Shown: positions 55,241 to 64,000 of the stretch, piece by piece
Position numbering within the stretch: the stretch's first letter is position 1
How the letters are laid out: every line of letters starts with the position of its first letter
DNA from: Streptomyces sp. NBC_01198
GTDB lineage: Bacteria > Actinomycetota > Actinomycetes > Streptomycetales > Streptomycetaceae
Direction: 5' to 3'
Assembly (NCBI RefSeq): GCF_036010485.1
Contig: NZ_CP108568.1
Coordinates: 3,975,001 to 4,039,000 of the forward strand
DNA: 64,000 nt
Notes under the pieces: model-generated
The model's database searches: none
Told to the model about the DNA's origin: nothing
The model's input: the letters and a program-made list of their open reading frames with translations, nothing else
Made by a program: the position numbers and the translations under genes

Positions 55241-56482
55241 GTGGGGATCCTGAACCCCCTATACGACGCAGTGTCGTGGATCATCGTCCAGTTCCACGCG
55301 TTCTACAGCCTGATCTTCGACAAGGACAGCGGCTGGGCGTGGGGTCTGTCCATCGTCTCGCTGGTGGTCCTGATCCGGATCTGTCTGATCCCGCTGTTCG
55401 TCAAGCAGATCAAGTCCACCCGGAACATGCAGGCGCTCCAGCCGAAGATGAAGGCGATCCAGGAGCGCTACAAGAACGACCGCCAGAAGCAGTCCGAAGA
55501 GATGATGAAGCTGTACAAGGAGACGGGCACCAACCCGCTCTCCTCGTGCCTGCCGATTCTGGCGCAGTCCCCGTTCTTCTTCGCGCTCTACCACGTGCTC
55601 AGCAACATCGCGAAGGGCAACGAGGTCGGTGTCATCCACACCAACCTCGTCGAGAGCGCGCAGCACGCGCACATCTTCGGCGCCCCGCTCGCGGCGAAGT
55701 TCCTGGACAACTCGGCGAAGGCCCACTCCCTCGGCGCCACGCTCGTCGATGTGAGGGTTGTCACCATCGTGATGATCCTGCTGATGTCGGCTTCGCAGTT
55801 CTACACGCAGCGCCAGCTGATGACGAAGAACGTCGACATGTCCGTGAAGACCCCGTTCATGCAGCAGCAGAAGATGCTGATGTACGTCTTCCCGCTCGTC
55901 TTCGCCGTCCTGGGCATCAACTTCCCCGTCGGTGTCCTCATCTACTGGCTGACCACCAACGTGTGGACCATGGGCCAGCAGATGTTCGTGATCTACCGCA
56001 ACCCCACCCCCGGCAGCCTGGCCTTCCAGCAGCGCCAGGAGCGGCTGCGGGCCAAGGGCAAGTTGGTCGAGGCGCCCGAGGAGGTCGCCGCGAAGGAGGC
56101 CGTCGAGGTCGCCCGGGCGAACCGCACCCAGCCCAAGCGGCAGCCGAAGGCCAAGCGGGGGACCGGAGGCGCCGCAGGCGGCCCCGGAGCGCCCCGGGCC
56201 GGCGACTCGGCAGGATCGGACACCCCCGGCTCCAGCGGCGCCACGGCGGCCGATGTGCAGGACACGAAGCCTGCCGCGGGCGGCACCAAGCCCGGCGCCC
56301 CGAAGTCGGGCGGTGCCCCCAAGAGCGGTGCGCCCAGATCCGGTGGCGGCGGCAAGGGCAGTGGCGGCGCGCCGCGGGCCGGTGCTCCACGGGCGGGCGG
56401 CCAGAAGCAGGGCGGCGGCACGACGGGTAAGCAGTCCGGCGGCGGCAAGGGCAAGCCGACCAACCTGTCGAAGAAGAAGTAA
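55241..56482 (+). CDS. yidC: membrane protein insertase YidC
   Basis: 413 residues. About five transmembrane helices of the YidC/Oxa1 core ([20 protein letters not shown] with the conserved Arg, [40 protein letters not shown]), then a long Gly/Lys/Ala-rich basic tail that can contact ribosomes. GTG at 55241, 2 bp after yidD; an ATG at 55145 inside yidD is rejected because the protein would gain a non-family extension. Confidence 0.95.
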   Translation: MGILNPLYDAVSWIIVQFHAFYSLIFDKDSGWAWGLSIVSLVVLIRICLIPLFVKQIKSTRNMQALQPKMKAIQERYKNDRQKQSEEMMKLYKETGTNPLSSCLPILAQSPFFFALYHVLSNIAKGNEVGVIHTNLVESAQHAHIFGAPLAAKFLDNSAKAHSLGATLVDVRVVTIVMILLMSASQFYTQRQLMTKNVDMSVKTPFMQQQKMLMYVFPLVFAVLGINFPVGVLIYWLTTNVWTMGQQMFVIYRNPTPGSLAFQQRQERLRAKGKLVEAPEEVAAKEAVEVARANRTQPKRQPKAKRGTGGAAGGPGAPRAGDSAGSDTPGSSGATAADVQDTKPAAGGTKPGAPKSGGAPKSGAPRSGGGGKGSGGAPRAGAPRAGGQKQGGGTTGKQSGGGKGKPTNLSKKK

Positions 56483-56497
56483 GAGGAGAGTCCAGGC

Positions 56498-57016
56498 GTG
56501 AGCGACGTCAACACCACCACGGCACCCGACAGCAGCTCGTCCGCGACGCTGACCCGGCTGGAGCAGGAGGGTGAGATCGCGGCGGACTATCTGGAGGGGC
56601 TGCTGGACATCGCCGACCTCGACGGTGACATCGACATGGATGTCGAGGGTGAGCGGGCGTCGGTGTCGATCATCGGCGACACCTCCTCCCGGGAGCTCAC
56701 CAAGCTCGTCGGGCGGGACGGCGAGGTGCTGGAGGCGCTCCAGGAGCTGACCCGGCTGGCGGTGCACCGGGAGACCGGTGAGCGCAGCCGGCTCATGCTG
56801 GACATCGCCGGCTTCCGGGCCCGCAAGCGCGCCGAGCTGGCACAGCTGGGCGCCGAGGCCGCAGCGGAGGCCAAGGAGAGCGGTCAGCCGGTGAAGCTGG
56901 ACCCGATGACACCGTTCGAGCGCAAGGTCGTGCACGACGCGGTGGCCGCGGCCGGCCTGCGCAGCGAGTCGGAGGGCGAGGAGCCCCAGCGCAGGGTGGT
57001 CGTCCTGCCGGTCTGA
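56498..57016 (+). CDS. jag: Jag/KhpB RNA-binding protein
   Basis: 172 residues. Acidic Jag-type N terminus, KH domain (LTKLVGRDGEVLEALQELTR), and R3H domain with R-x3-H in FERKVVHDAVA. Binds RNA together with KhpA in other bacteria and links to envelope control. GTG start after AGAGGAGAG, 15 bp after yidC. Confidence 0.93.
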   Translation: MSDVNTTTAPDSSSSATLTRLEQEGEIAADYLEGLLDIADLDGDIDMDVEGERASVSIIGDTSSRELTKLVGRDGEVLEALQELTRLAVHRETGERSRLMLDIAGFRARKRAELAQLGAEAAAEAKESGQPVKLDPMTPFERKVVHDAVAAAGLRSESEGEEPQRRVVVLPV

Positions 57017-57039
57017 CCGGCTGTTCGCCCCGATCGATC

Positions 57040-57065
57040 GGCCCCGTCTGTTCGCAGGCGGGGCC
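57040..57065 (+). terminator. UUCG-capped hairpin after jag
   Basis: GGCCCCGTCTG-TTCG-CAGGCGGGGCC: 11-bp stem (one G-T) closed by a stable TTCG tetraloop, 23 bp after the jag stop. It may be a terminator or attenuator before rsmG. Confidence 0.65.
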
Positions 57066-57124
57066 GAGGCTTGTCAGCCTGGACAGAGACGAACGTGTGC
57101 GAGAACCGAGGAAAGGACAGTCCC

Positions 57125-57868
57125 GTGACGGAGGCAGCAGCGGAGCTTCCCGCGCCGCCCGAGCAGGCCGGGGCGGTGTTCGGCGACCGGTTCGCCGACG
57201 CGCTGCGCTACGCCGAACTGCTGGCGGATGCCGGGGTGCAACGCGGTCTGATCGGTCCGCGCGAGGTGCCCCGGCTGTGGGAGCGGCACCTGCTGAACTG
57301 TGCGGTGCTCTCCGAGGTGATCGACGAGAACGTGTCGGTGTGCGATGTGGGCTCGGGAGCCGGGCTGCCCGGCATCCCGCTGGCCCTGGCGCGGCCGGAC
57401 CTGGAGATCACCCTGCTGGAGCCGCTGCTGCGCCGCACGACCTTCCTGGAGGAGGTGGTCCGGCTGCTGGGACTGGCCAACGTGGCGGTGGTCCGCGGCC
57501 GGGCGGAGGAGATGGTGGGCAAGCTGCCGCCGGTCGACGTGGTGACCGCGCGGGCTGTGGCGCCGCTGGAGCGGCTGGCCGGCTGGGGACTGCCGCTGCT
57601 GCGCCCGCACGGTGAGATGGCGGTGCTCAAGGGCGACACCGCCGAGGAGGAGCTCAAGGCCGCCCGGGCGGCGCTCGGCCGCCTCGGTGCGGTGAACGCC
57701 TCGGTGATCCAGGTCGGCGAGGGCGTGGTGGATCCGTTGTCCACAGTGGTCCGCGTGCTGGTGGGGGAAAGTCCTGGCGGAGTGCGCGCGGCCACCCGGC
57801 GGGCGAAGGCGGCCCGGGCCAGCCGGACACCGCGCGGCGGCGGCAACGCGGGGCGCCGGCGCCGCTGA
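57125..57868 (+). CDS. rsmG: 16S rRNA (guanine-N7) methyltransferase RsmG
   Basis: 247 residues. SAM motif [16 protein letters not shown] and the GidB helices [13 protein letters not shown] and [14 protein letters not shown]. Methylates G527 of 16S rRNA; loss gives low-level streptomycin resistance and altered antibiotic production in Streptomyces. GTG at 57125 after GAAAGGAC. The gene holds one DnaA box (TTGTCCACA, 57737-57745). Confidence 0.94.
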   Translation: MTEAAAELPAPPEQAGAVFGDRFADALRYAELLADAGVQRGLIGPREVPRLWERHLLNCAVLSEVIDENVSVCDVGSGAGLPGIPLALARPDLEITLLEPLLRRTTFLEEVVRLLGLANVAVVRGRAEEMVGKLPPVDVVTARAVAPLERLAGWGLPLLRPHGEMAVLKGDTAEEELKAARAALGRLGAVNASVIQVGEGVVDPLSTVVRVLVGESPGGVRAATRRAKAARASRTPRGGGNAGRRRR

Positions 57869-57943
57869 CCGGTCGCCGAGAAACGGCCAAAACGGCATAA
57901 TCCGGAGTGTCTGCCGGGATACCGGCGCGGCGCGGCGCATCGT

Positions 57944-57957
57944 GTTCCACGTGAAAC
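57944..57957. promoter_or_regulatory. parS-like site 3
   Basis: GTTCCACGTGAAAC, one mismatch from the parS core, in the rsmG-parA gap. Could link ParB binding to parAB expression. Confidence 0.8.
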
Positions 57958-58039
57958 GTCGCTCACTGCTTCCAGGAGTCCTCAGCCGTGGCCGCGCCGC
58001 GGCCGAGGCGCGCGCCAACAAACCGACCAAGTCGAATTC

Positions 58040-58070
58040 GGCTGTGGATAACCGGGATTTATCCACAGCC
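58040..58070. promoter_or_regulatory. inverted pair of DnaA boxes upstream of parA
   Basis: GGCTGTGGATAA, a 7-nt spacer, then TTATCCACAGCC: a 12-bp-arm palindrome made of two perfect DnaA boxes (58043-58051 and 58059-58067), 33 bp before the chosen parA start. Suggests DnaA control of parAB or a hairpin in its leader. Confidence 0.75.
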
Positions 58071-58103
58071 GGCCGGGGCTCGCTGGTTCAGCACCCCTCG
58101 GGC

Positions 58104-59228
58104 ATGGCAGGCTCTTCCCATAGCGAGCCTGAAGTCGAGGAGAGTGAGTCCTTGCGGTCCGACGCCAACATCGCGGGGCCGATGGCCGACCCGGTCCCCG
58201 GTCCCCGCTCAGCTGAAACAGCCGGGGGCCCACTTTCCGTGCCCCCGGGGTTCGGGAGCGATGTTTCACGTGAAACATTGCCTCCCATGGATGACACCCC
58301 GATCGGCCGTGCTGCCCAGATGGCCGTCGAGGCGCTGAACCGTACCGGTGAGGGACTGCCGAGACCCGCACAGACCCGGGTGATGGTGGTCGCCAACCAG
58401 AAGGGCGGGGTCGGCAAGACCACGACCACGGTGAATCTGGCGGCCTCCCTGGCTCTGCACGGAGCCCGGGTGCTGGTGATCGATCTCGACCCGCAGGGCA
58501 ATGCCTCCACGGCGCTGGGGATCGACCATCATTCCGAAGTGCCGTCCATCTACGACGTGTTGGTGGAGAGCAAACCGCTGTCCGATGTGGTGCTGCCAGT
58601 GGCCGACGTGGAGGGGCTCTTCTGCGCTCCGGCGACGATCGACCTGGCCGGCGCCGAGATCGAACTGGTCTCGCTGGTGGCGCGGGAGAGCCGGCTGCAG
58701 CGGGCCATCGAGTCCTACGAGCAGCCGCTGGACTACGTCCTGATCGACTGCCCGCCCTCGCTCGGGCTCCTCACCGTCAACGCCCTGGTGGCCGGCGCCG
58801 AGGTGGTCATCCCGATCCAGTGCGAGTACTACGCGCTGGAGGGACTCGGGCAGCTGTTGAAGAACGTGGACCTGGTCCGCGCCCACCTCAACCCGAAGCT
58901 GCACGTCTCCACCATCTTGTTGACGATGTACGACGGCAGGACCCGGCTGGCCTCCCAGGTGGCCGAGGAGGTGCGCACCCACTTCGGCAAGGAGGTGCTG
59001 CGCACCAGCATCCCCCGGTCGGTACGCATCTCCGAAGCACCCAGCTACGGGCAGACCGTCCTGACCTACGACCCGGGCTCCAGCGGCGCACTGTCGTATC
59101 TGGAGGCCGCCCGGGAGATGGCACTGCGCGGTCAGCCGGGTGAGATGGCAGTCGCGTATGACCCGCAGGCGCCGGGCGAACAGCAGAACGAGCAGCACCC
59201 GCACAGCATGTCGGAGGGGATCCAGTGA
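58104..59228 (+). CDS. parA: chromosome partitioning ATPase ParA
   Basis: 374 residues. Deviant Walker [29 protein letters not shown], and [18 protein letters not shown]-dependent dimers bind DNA and move ParB-oriC complexes toward hyphal tips. The ATG at 58104 ([15 protein letters not shown]) was chosen by similarity to my memory of Streptomyces ParA; the frame stays open to 57942. The N-terminal region encodes parS site 4 as DVSRET. The stop overlaps parB (GTGA). Confidence 0.94.
   Translation: MAGSSHSEPEVEESESLRSDANIAGPMADPVPGPRSAETAGGPLSVPPGFGSDVSRETLPPMDDTPIGRAAQMAVEALNRTGEGLPRPAQTRVMVVANQKGGVGKTTTTVNLAASLALHGARVLVIDLDPQGNASTALGIDHHSEVPSIYDVLVESKPLSDVVLPVADVEGLFCAPATIDLAGAEIELVSLVARESRLQRAIESYEQPLDYVLIDCPPSLGLLTVNALVAGAEVVIPIQCEYYALEGLGQLLKNVDLVRAHLNPKLHVSTILLTMYDGRTRLASQVAEEVRTHFGKEVLRTSIPRSVRISEAPSYGQTVLTYDPGSSGALSYLEAAREMALRGQPGEMAVAYDPQAPGEQQNEQHPHSMSEGIQ
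58263..58276. promoter_or_regulatory. parS site 4 (in parA)
   Basis: GTTTCACGTGAAAC, a perfect core inside parA, translated as V-S-R-E-T. Confidence 0.92.
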
Positions 59229-60322
59229 GTGATCGACGCAGAGGGCTCGGCCGTGGTCTCGGCGCGCTGATCCCTGCCGCGCCGCAGGCAACCAGCTCGA
59301 CGTCGGGGACCGCGCCGGTCCTGGTGCCGGACCGCGGGGTCGCGGCGGCCAAGGTGACGGGCCTGGTCGACCGCCGGCCGCCGGAGACCGTGTCACCGGT
59401 GGCGGAGATCCCTGTTTCACGTGAAACAGAGCCGGATCTCTCGTCGTCCCGCGTTCCGGTCTCCGGCGCCTACTTCGCCGAGCTGGAACTCGACGCGATC
59501 ACCCCCAACCCGCGCCAGCCGCGCGAGGTGTTCGACGAGGACGCGCTCAACGAGCTGATCACCTCGATCAAGGAGGTGGGTCTGCTCCAGCCGGTGGTGG
59601 TGCGCGAGATCAGCGCGGACCGCTTCGAGCTGATCATGGGCGAGCGCCGCTGGCGGGCCTGCCGGGAGGCAGGCCTGGAGCGGATCCCGGCCATCGTCCG
59701 GGCCACGGACGACGAGAAGCTGCTGCTGGACGCCCTGCTGGAGAATCTGCACCGCGCGCAGCTCAACCCGCTGGAGGAGGCGGCAGCTTACGACCAGCTG
59801 CTGCGGGACTTCTCCTGCACGCACGAGCAGCTGGCCGATCGGATCGGCCGGTCCCGCTCGCAGGTCTCCAACACCCTGCGGCTGCTCAAGCTGTCGGCCC
59901 CGGTCCAGCGCCGGGTGGCGGCCGGGGTGATCTCCTTCGGGCACGCCCGGGCCCTGCTCTCGCTGGACGACTCCGAGGACCAGGACAAGCTGGCCCTCCG
60001 GATCGTCGCCGAGGAGCTGTCGGTCCGCACGGTCGAAGAGATCGTGAAGCTGATGAACAGCGAGCCGAAGAGCGCTCGTAAGTCAGCGGCGCCACGGGCC
60101 GGCCGCCGGGTCTCCCCGGCGCTCACCCACCTCGCCACCCGGCTCTCCGACCGTTTCGACACCCGGGTGAAGGTGGACCTGGGCCAGAAGCGGGGAAAGA
60201 TCGTGGTGGAGTTCGCTTCGATAGAGGATCTGGAACGCATCCTCGGCGCGATGGCACCGGGCGAGGGCAAGGTGCTGGAGAACCGGCTGGAAGACGACGA
60301 GGCCGAGGACGACGACGAGTGA
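59225..60322 (+). CDS. parB: chromosome partitioning protein ParB
   Basis: 365 residues. N-terminal ParA-interacting peptide ([13 protein letters not shown]), CTP-binding motifs NPRQPRE and GERRWRACR, the parS-reading HTH ([20 protein letters not shown]) and a C-terminal dimerisation domain. ParB loads at parS and slides as a CTP clamp. Encodes parS site 5 in its own linker (PVSRET). Confidence 0.96.
   Translation: MSDRRRGLGRGLGALIPAAPQATSSTSGTAPVLVPDRGVAAAKVTGLVDRRPPETVSPVAEIPVSRETEPDLSSSRVPVSGAYFAELELDAITPNPRQPREVFDEDALNELITSIKEVGLLQPVVVREISADRFELIMGERRWRACREAGLERIPAIVRATDDEKLLLDALLENLHRAQLNPLEEAAAYDQLLRDFSCTHEQLADRIGRSRSQVSNTLRLLKLSAPVQRRVAAGVISFGHARALLSLDDSEDQDKLALRIVAEELSVRTVEEIVKLMNSEPKSARKSAAPRAGRRVSPALTHLATRLSDRFDTRVKVDLGQKRGKIVVEFASIEDLERILGAMAPGEGKVLENRLEDDEAEDDDE
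59414..59427. promoter_or_regulatory. parS site 5 (in parB)
   Basis: GTTTCACGTGAAAC, a perfect core inside parB, translated as V-S-R-E-T. Confidence 0.92.
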
Positions 60323-60326
60323 CACC

Positions 60327-60359
60327 GTGGCGCCCCGGTTCTGACCACCGGGGTGCCAC
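60327..60359 (+). terminator. hairpin after parB
   Basis: GTGGCGCCCCGGT and ACCGGGGTGCCAC form a 13-bp stem (one G-T) with a 7-nt loop, 4 bp after the parB stop. Confidence 0.65.
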
Positions 60360-60397
60360 CGCAGTTCGTTCAGCGACAGGAATGGGGTCCTTGGCAC

Positions 60398-61015
60398 ATG
60401 GGCCGTCGGCTTGTACCGCTCACCCTCGACAACCTTCCCGACCTTCCCAAGCCCTGTCGGCGCTGCGTCTTCTGGGAGCTGGACCCGGTGAGCGGGGAGG
60501 CCGCAATCCAGGCGGGCAAGCCCGAGCTGGAGAAGGAGGCCTGGATCTCCGCGGTATTGCTGGAGTGGGGTTCCTGCGGCCGGGTAGTTTATGTGGACGA
60601 GATGCCGGCCGGATTCGTGCTCTACGCCCCGGCCGCGTATGTGCCGCGGTCGATGGCCTTCCCGACCAGTCCGGTGTCCGCTGACGCCGTCCAGCTGATG
60701 ACGGCCCGCGTGCTGCCCGGCTATCAGGGCCAGGGCATCGGCCGGGTGCTCGTGCAGACGGTGGCGAAGGATCTGGTGCGGCGGAACGTCAAGGCGATCG
60801 AGGCGTTCGGCGACGCGAAGTGGTCGGCGCCGTCCTGCGTGCTCCCCGCCGACCATCTGCTGGCGGTCGGCTTCAAGACCGTCCGCCAGCACCCGCGTTA
60901 TCCCCGGCTGCGGCTGGAGCTGCGCTCGGCGATCTCCTGGAAGGAAGACGTCGAGATGGCGATCGACCGGCTCCTGGGTGCCGTCCAGAAGGAACCGGTG
61001 CTCCGCCCGCTCTGA
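60398..61015 (+). CDS. GNAT-family N-acetyltransferase
   Basis: 205 residues. GNAT acetyl-CoA loop in VLPGYQGQGIGRVLVQ (R/QxxGxG/A type), with a Cys-rich N-terminal segment (KPCRRCVFWELD). Conserved between parB and trxA in Streptomyces; substrate unknown. The ATG at 60398 (MGRRLVPLTLDNLPDLP) fits the family start; an ATG at 60353 in the same frame lies within the parB terminator. Confidence 0.87.
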   Translation: MGRRLVPLTLDNLPDLPKPCRRCVFWELDPVSGEAAIQAGKPELEKEAWISAVLLEWGSCGRVVYVDEMPAGFVLYAPAAYVPRSMAFPTSPVSADAVQLMTARVLPGYQGQGIGRVLVQTVAKDLVRRNVKAIEAFGDAKWSAPSCVLPADHLLAVGFKTVRQHPRYPRLRLELRSAISWKEDVEMAIDRLLGAVQKEPVLRPL

Positions 61016-61043
61016 CCTCGCCTGCACCCGACACGGCACGAAC

Positions 61044-61077
61044 AAGGGTCGGCTCCCCGATCGGGGAGCCGACCCTT
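61044..61077. terminator. bidirectional terminator, 34-bp palindrome
   Basis: Perfect palindrome with AAGGGTCGGCTCCCCGA as one arm, between the convergent GNAT and trxA genes. A-rich on one side and T-rich on the other, so it can work in both directions. Confidence 0.85.
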
Positions 61078-61081
61078 CGAT

Positions 61082-61095
61082 GTTCCACGTGGAAC
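61082..61095. promoter_or_regulatory. parS-like site 6
   Basis: GTTCCACGTGGAAC, a symmetrical variant of the parS core (one change in each arm), in the GNAT-trxA gap. Confidence 0.7.
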
Positions 61096-61116
61096 AGTGC
61101 GCGTTCGGGGCCCTTG

Positions 61117-61446
61117 TCAGCCGATGAAGTCGGACAGGTCGCGAACGAGCGCGGCCTTCGGCTTGGCACCCACGATGGTCTTCACGACCTCGCCGTCCTT
61201 GTAGACGTTGAGGGTCGGGATGGACATCACGCCGTACTTCGCGGCGGTGGCCGGGTTCTCGTCGATGTTGAGCTTGACGATGGTGATCTCGTCGGGGTGC
61301 TCCGCCGCGATGGCCTCCAGCGACGGGGCGATCTGACGGCAGGGGCCGCACCAATCAGCCCAGAAGTCGACCAGCACGGGCTTGTCGCTGGCCAGAACCT
61401 CCTCGGCGAAGGTCGCGTCGGTTACGTGCTTGGGCGTGCCGGCCAC
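61117..61446 (-). CDS. trxA: thioredoxin
   Basis: 109 residues with the redox motif [14 protein letters not shown] and cis-Pro [13 protein letters not shown]. Disulfide reductant regenerated by TrxB, encoded just upstream. GTG start after GAGGAG. The sigM-rsm-trxB-trxA order parallels the mycobacterial SigM locus. Confidence 0.96.
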   Translation of the reverse strand: MAGTPKHVTDATFAEEVLASDKPVLVDFWADWCGPCRQIAPSLEAIAAEHPDEITIVKLNIDENPATAAKYGVMSIPTLNVYKDGEVVKTIVGAKPKAALVRDLSDFIG

Positions 61447-61477
61447 GGCAGTCTCCTCAGGTTCGATACGAGCGGGC

Positions 61478-61487
61478 GGGGGGGGGG
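61478..61487. repeat. 10-bp G homopolymer between trxB and trxA
   Basis: Ten consecutive G on the plus strand (C on the coding strand) in the 47-bp spacer; potentially slippage-prone. Confidence 0.8.
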
Positions 61488-61493
61488 TAGGGA

Positions 61494-62444
61494 TCAGGCA
61501 GCCTTCTCGGCGTCGCTGAGCGACGCCAGGTAGCGCTCGGCGTCCAGGGCGGCGGAACAGCCGGTGCCGGCCGCGGTGATCGCCTGGCGGTAGGTGTGGT
61601 CCACGACGTCTCCGGCACCGAAGACACCGGGCACGCTGGTGTGGGTGCTCGGCGCCTGGACGGTGAGATAGCCCTCCGGGTCGAGGTCGAGAACACCCTT
61701 GAAGAGTTCGGTCCTCGGGTCGTGGCCGATCGCGATGAACAGCCCACTGACGGGCAGCTCCGACGTCTCGCCGGTCTTCACGTTGCGCAGGGTCAGCCCG
61801 GAGAGCTTGCCTTCGCCGTGGATCTCGGCGACCTCGCTGTCCCAGACGAAGGAGATCTTCGGGTCGGCGAAGGCGCGTTCCTGCATCGCCTTGGACGCCC
61901 GCAGGCTGTCCCGGCGGTGCACGATCTTGACGGACTTGGCGAACCGGGAGAGGAAGGTCGCCTCCTCCATCGCGGTGTCGCCACCGCCGATCACGGCGAT
62001 GTCGTGCTCGCGGAAGAAGAAGCCGTCACAGGTGGCACACCAGGAGACGCCACGGCCGGAGAGCTGGTCCTCGTTGGGCAGGTTGAGCTTCCGGTGCTGC
62101 GACCCGGTGGTGACGATGATGGTCTTCGCCCGGTGGACGGTGCCCGCGGAGTCGGTGACGGTCTTGATGTCGCCACTGAAGTCGACGGCGACCACGTCGT
62201 CCGGGACCAGTTCGGCGCCGAACCGCTCCGCCTGGGCGCGCATGTTGTCCATCAGGTCCGGGCCGATGATGCCGTCACGGAACCCGGGGAAGTTCTCCAC
62301 CTCGGTGGTGTTCATCAGCGCACCGCCGGCGGTGACCGAGCCCTCGAAGACCAGCGGGCTGAGGGATGCGCGTGCCGTGTACAGGGCCGCTGTGTAGCCC
62401 GCGGGCCCCGAGCCGATGATGATCACGTTACGGACGTCGCTCAC
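61494..62444 (-). CDS. trxB: thioredoxin reductase
   Basis: 316 residues. FAD motif [20 protein letters not shown], redox-active CATC in [16 protein letters not shown] motif [11 protein letters not shown] and [15 protein letters not shown]-dependent reductant of thioredoxin. GTG start at 62444. Confidence 0.96.
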   Translation of the reverse strand: MSDVRNVIIIGSGPAGYTAALYTARASLSPLVFEGSVTAGGALMNTTEVENFPGFRDGIIGPDLMDNMRAQAERFGAELVPDDVVAVDFSGDIKTVTDSAGTVHRAKTIIVTTGSQHRKLNLPNEDQLSGRGVSWCATCDGFFFREHDIAVIGGGDTAMEEATFLSRFAKSVKIVHRRDSLRASKAMQERAFADPKISFVWDSEVAEIHGEGKLSGLTLRNVKTGETSELPVSGLFIAIGHDPRTELFKGVLDLDPEGYLTVQAPSTHTSVPGVFGAGDVVDHTYRQAITAAGTGCSAALDAERYLASLSDAEKAA

Positions 62445-62583
62445 GGGTGTCTTCCTCGTCTCTGCGGACTGCGGTGGGGGCCCTGGCTGGACTCTCGTCG
62501 TGCCTAACGGATCCTACGGGGCTGGCATTCCCCCGGAGGCGAGGCGCCCCACGCCCAGCGCGGTGACCCCCGTGGACCCCTGG

Positions 62584-63483
62584 TCAGCTGCGCGGGTAGC
62601 TGTCCTGGAAGAGCACCCGGCCGGGGGTGTCGCCCGTGCAGGAGGCGGCCACCACGAAGGCGTCGACCCGGGCGGGGTCGGCAGGGTCGGGCAGGACCAC
62701 GAGGAAGGAGTCGACGCCCTGGAAGGGTTCCCGGTCGGCGGCCACCGGTTGCCGACTTTGCTGCGTGGCCTGGAGCACGCATCCGGGCACCGTGACGACG
62801 GTGCCGTCGGGGGCGGTGACCCGGGTATCGCCTCGCGTACCCAGCATGGGCGAGGTGATACCGCCGCCCGCCGTCTTGCTGCCTGCCGCGCCGCCGGCCG
62901 ACCCGCCGAGCAGCCGCGCCACCTCGTCGCCGACCGCGCTGGAGCTGCCGCGATCCTGCGTGCTGCTCTTGCGCTCCGCGCTGCTGTCGGCGCTGGTACT
63001 GCTCGGGCCGCTGTGCGACGCCAGCTCGTAGACCGCCCCGCCCAGTGCCATGACGGTGACTGCCGAGGCGGCGACCACCAGCAGGCCACGTCGCCGCCGA
63101 CTGGCGCGACCGGGTCCGGTGGGTGCGGAGGGGCGACCCGCGGGTGCGGATGTTCCACGTGGAACATCCGCCGCTGCGGGAGCGTGCTGCGCCGGGAGCG
63201 ATGTTTCACGTGGAACATGTGGCGGCGCGGTGTCCCGCTGCGCCTCGGCGGCGAGCGCCGTCTCGATCCGGGCGGCCACGTCCGGTGGCATCGGCTCCGG
63301 CTGCGGCAGATCGCCGAGCAGCTCACGGATCTCCCGCAGCGAGGCCAGCACCTCGCCGCACTGCTCGCAGGACTCGATGTGGGCGCGGACCTCCGCCGCC
63401 TTCTCCGGCAGCAGGATGCCCTCGGCCAGGTCGGAGATGTCCGCGACCTCGGGATGCGGGTCCTGGCCCGTGGTCGATGTCAT
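62584..63483 (-). CDS. zinc-binding anti-sigma factor (SigM partner)
   Basis: 299 residues. N-terminal zinc-binding anti-sigma domain with H-x3-C-x2-C (HIESCEQCG), a linker, one transmembrane helix (LLVVAASAVTVMALGGAVYEL, about 133-153), and an extracytoplasmic domain. The linker encodes two parS-like sites (VPRET, VPRGT). Starts in the sigma gene stop (ATGA). Expected to hold the ECF sigma factor at the membrane until stress. Confidence 0.88.
   Translation of the reverse strand: MTSTTGQDPHPEVADISDLAEGILLPEKAAEVRAHIESCEQCGEVLASLREIRELLGDLPQPEPMPPDVAARIETALAAEAQRDTAPPHVPRETSLPAQHAPAAADVPRGTSAPAGRPSAPTGPGRASRRRRGLLVVAASAVTVMALGGAVYELASHSGPSSTSADSSAERKSSTQDRGSSSAVGDEVARLLGGSAGGAAGSKTAGGGITSPMLGTRGDTRVTAPDGTVVTVPGCVLQATQQSRQPVAADREPFQGVDSFLVVLPDPADPARVDAFVVAASCTGDTPGRVLFQDSYPRS
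63152..63165. promoter_or_regulatory. parS-like site 7
   Basis: GTTCCACGTGGAAC inside the anti-sigma gene, symmetrical variant identical to site 6. Confidence 0.7.
63203..63216. promoter_or_regulatory. parS-like site 8
   Basis: GTTTCACGTGGAAC inside the anti-sigma gene, one mismatch from the perfect core and 51 bp from site 7. Confidence 0.8.
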
Positions 63484-64000
63484 CGGTGGTCACCTCCGCC
63501 CTGTTCCGTTCCTGCCGGTGGGACGGATGTCCCCTCCGTCCGGTTCCTTTCGCCGACCGGGCCGGCCCGGTCGCCGCCGCTCGCCCGCAGATGGCTGAGC
63601 AGGGGCAGCAGCCGCGCGCGGCCGCGGGCGCACCGGCTCTTGACCGTGCCCTCCGGTACGGCGAGCACTGCGGCGGCCTCCGCGACCGGGTAGCCCTGCA
63701 TGTCGACCAGAACGAGAGCCGCCCGCTGCTCGGCGGGCAGCGTCGCCAGCGCGGCGAGGAGTTCGCGGTGCAGCTCGTCGCGTACCGCCGGCGCCTCGGC
63801 GGACTCGTGGGGTTCGAGGAGCGATTCGAAGTTCTCCTCGTCGGCGACCGGTGCGGTGCGACGGGTGGCGGCTCTGCGGGCCCGGTCCAGGCAGGCGTTC
63901 ACCGTGATCCTGTGCAGCCAGGTCGTGACGGCCGACTGGCCGCGGAAGGTATGGGCGGCCCGGAAGGCCGACACCAGCGCGTCCTGCACCGCGTCAGCGG
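63480..64000 (-). CDS. sigM: ECF sigma factor, SigM type, 5' end missing
   Basis: C-terminal 172 codons visible; the frame is open to the window edge (ADAVQDALVSAF, region 2). Region 2.4-like VTTWLHRITVNACLDRARR and region 4 LPAEQRAALVLVDMQGYPVA followed by VPEGTVKSRCARGRARL. Locus with a ZAS anti-sigma, trxB and trxA suggests a SigM-like regulator of redox or envelope stress. An internal GTG at 63989 is not the true start. Confidence 0.9.
   Translation of the reverse strand, partial: ADAVQDALVSAFRAAHTFRGQSAVTTWLHRITVNACLDRARRAATRRTAPVADEENFESLLEPHESAEAPAVRDELHRELLAALATLPAEQRAALVLVDMQGYPVAEAAAVLAVPEGTVKSRCARGRARLLPLLSHLRASGGDRAGPVGERNRTEGTSVPPAGTEQGGGDHR

Overview
The window is very GC-rich, bacterial and almost certainly from a Streptomycetaceae actinomycete (Streptomyces or a close relative). 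The grounds are GC-biased third codon positions, frequent GTG starts with ATGA/GTGA overlaps, rare TTA codons, CrgA, class E sortases, SARP and AfsR-type regulation, and the gene order rpmH-dnaA-oriC-dnaN-gnd-recF-dciA-gyrB-gyrA. It holds the chromosomal replication origin (about 51.3-52.0 kb) and both flanks.

Left core block (0-16.2 kb): a TerD-type fragment and tRNA-Leu; the cell-wall and division signalling operon fhaA-fhaB-PP2C phosphatase-SEDS (rodA/ftsW)-pbpA-pknB; then, on the other strand, two class E sortases, pabA, a small membrane protein and a DUF881 protein; crgA; a rhomboid protease; a cyclophilin; and a DUF5324 protein. A group of DnaA boxes lies just after crgA.

Accessory island (about 16.3-34.3 kb, ending beside tRNA-Ala): a DHA2-type exporter, a large SARP/AfsR-like regulator, a MarR/azoreductase divergent pair, then what looks like a biosynthetic gene cluster. 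One arm is an indigoidine-synthetase-like NRPS (A-Ox-T-TE, glutamine-type pocket) with a tautomerase gene overlapping its end. Diverging from it is a tightly coupled operon: CysK-like beta-substituting enzyme, CysE-like acyltransferase, two ATP-grasp ligases, an MFS exporter and a DNA-methylase-like methyltransferase. A LuxR-type regulator converges on that operon. Four TTA codons (NRPS, both ATP-grasp genes, regulator) suggest bldA control. I do not recognise this gene combination as a described pathway, and it is the best candidate here for an undescribed system.

Central core block (34.8-51.3 kb): tRNA-Ala, an HTH protein and a Ser/Thr kinase, a tandem pair of secreted/membrane proteins (one with a von Willebrand A domain), DLW-39, a small membrane gene followed by a frameshifted gene, tRNA-Ile, DUF3566, gyrA, gyrB, dciA, recF, gnd and dnaN.

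Right core block (51.3-64 kb): oriC with many DnaA boxes and a DnaA-trio-like element, dnaA, rpmH, rnpA, yidD, yidC, jag/khpB, rsmG, parA, parB, a GNAT acetyltransferase, trxA, trxB, a zinc-binding anti-sigma factor and a sigM-type ECF sigma factor cut by the window edge. Eight parS-like sites are visible, most of them inside coding sequences. Coordinates and starts are from reading the sequence; no database search was run.
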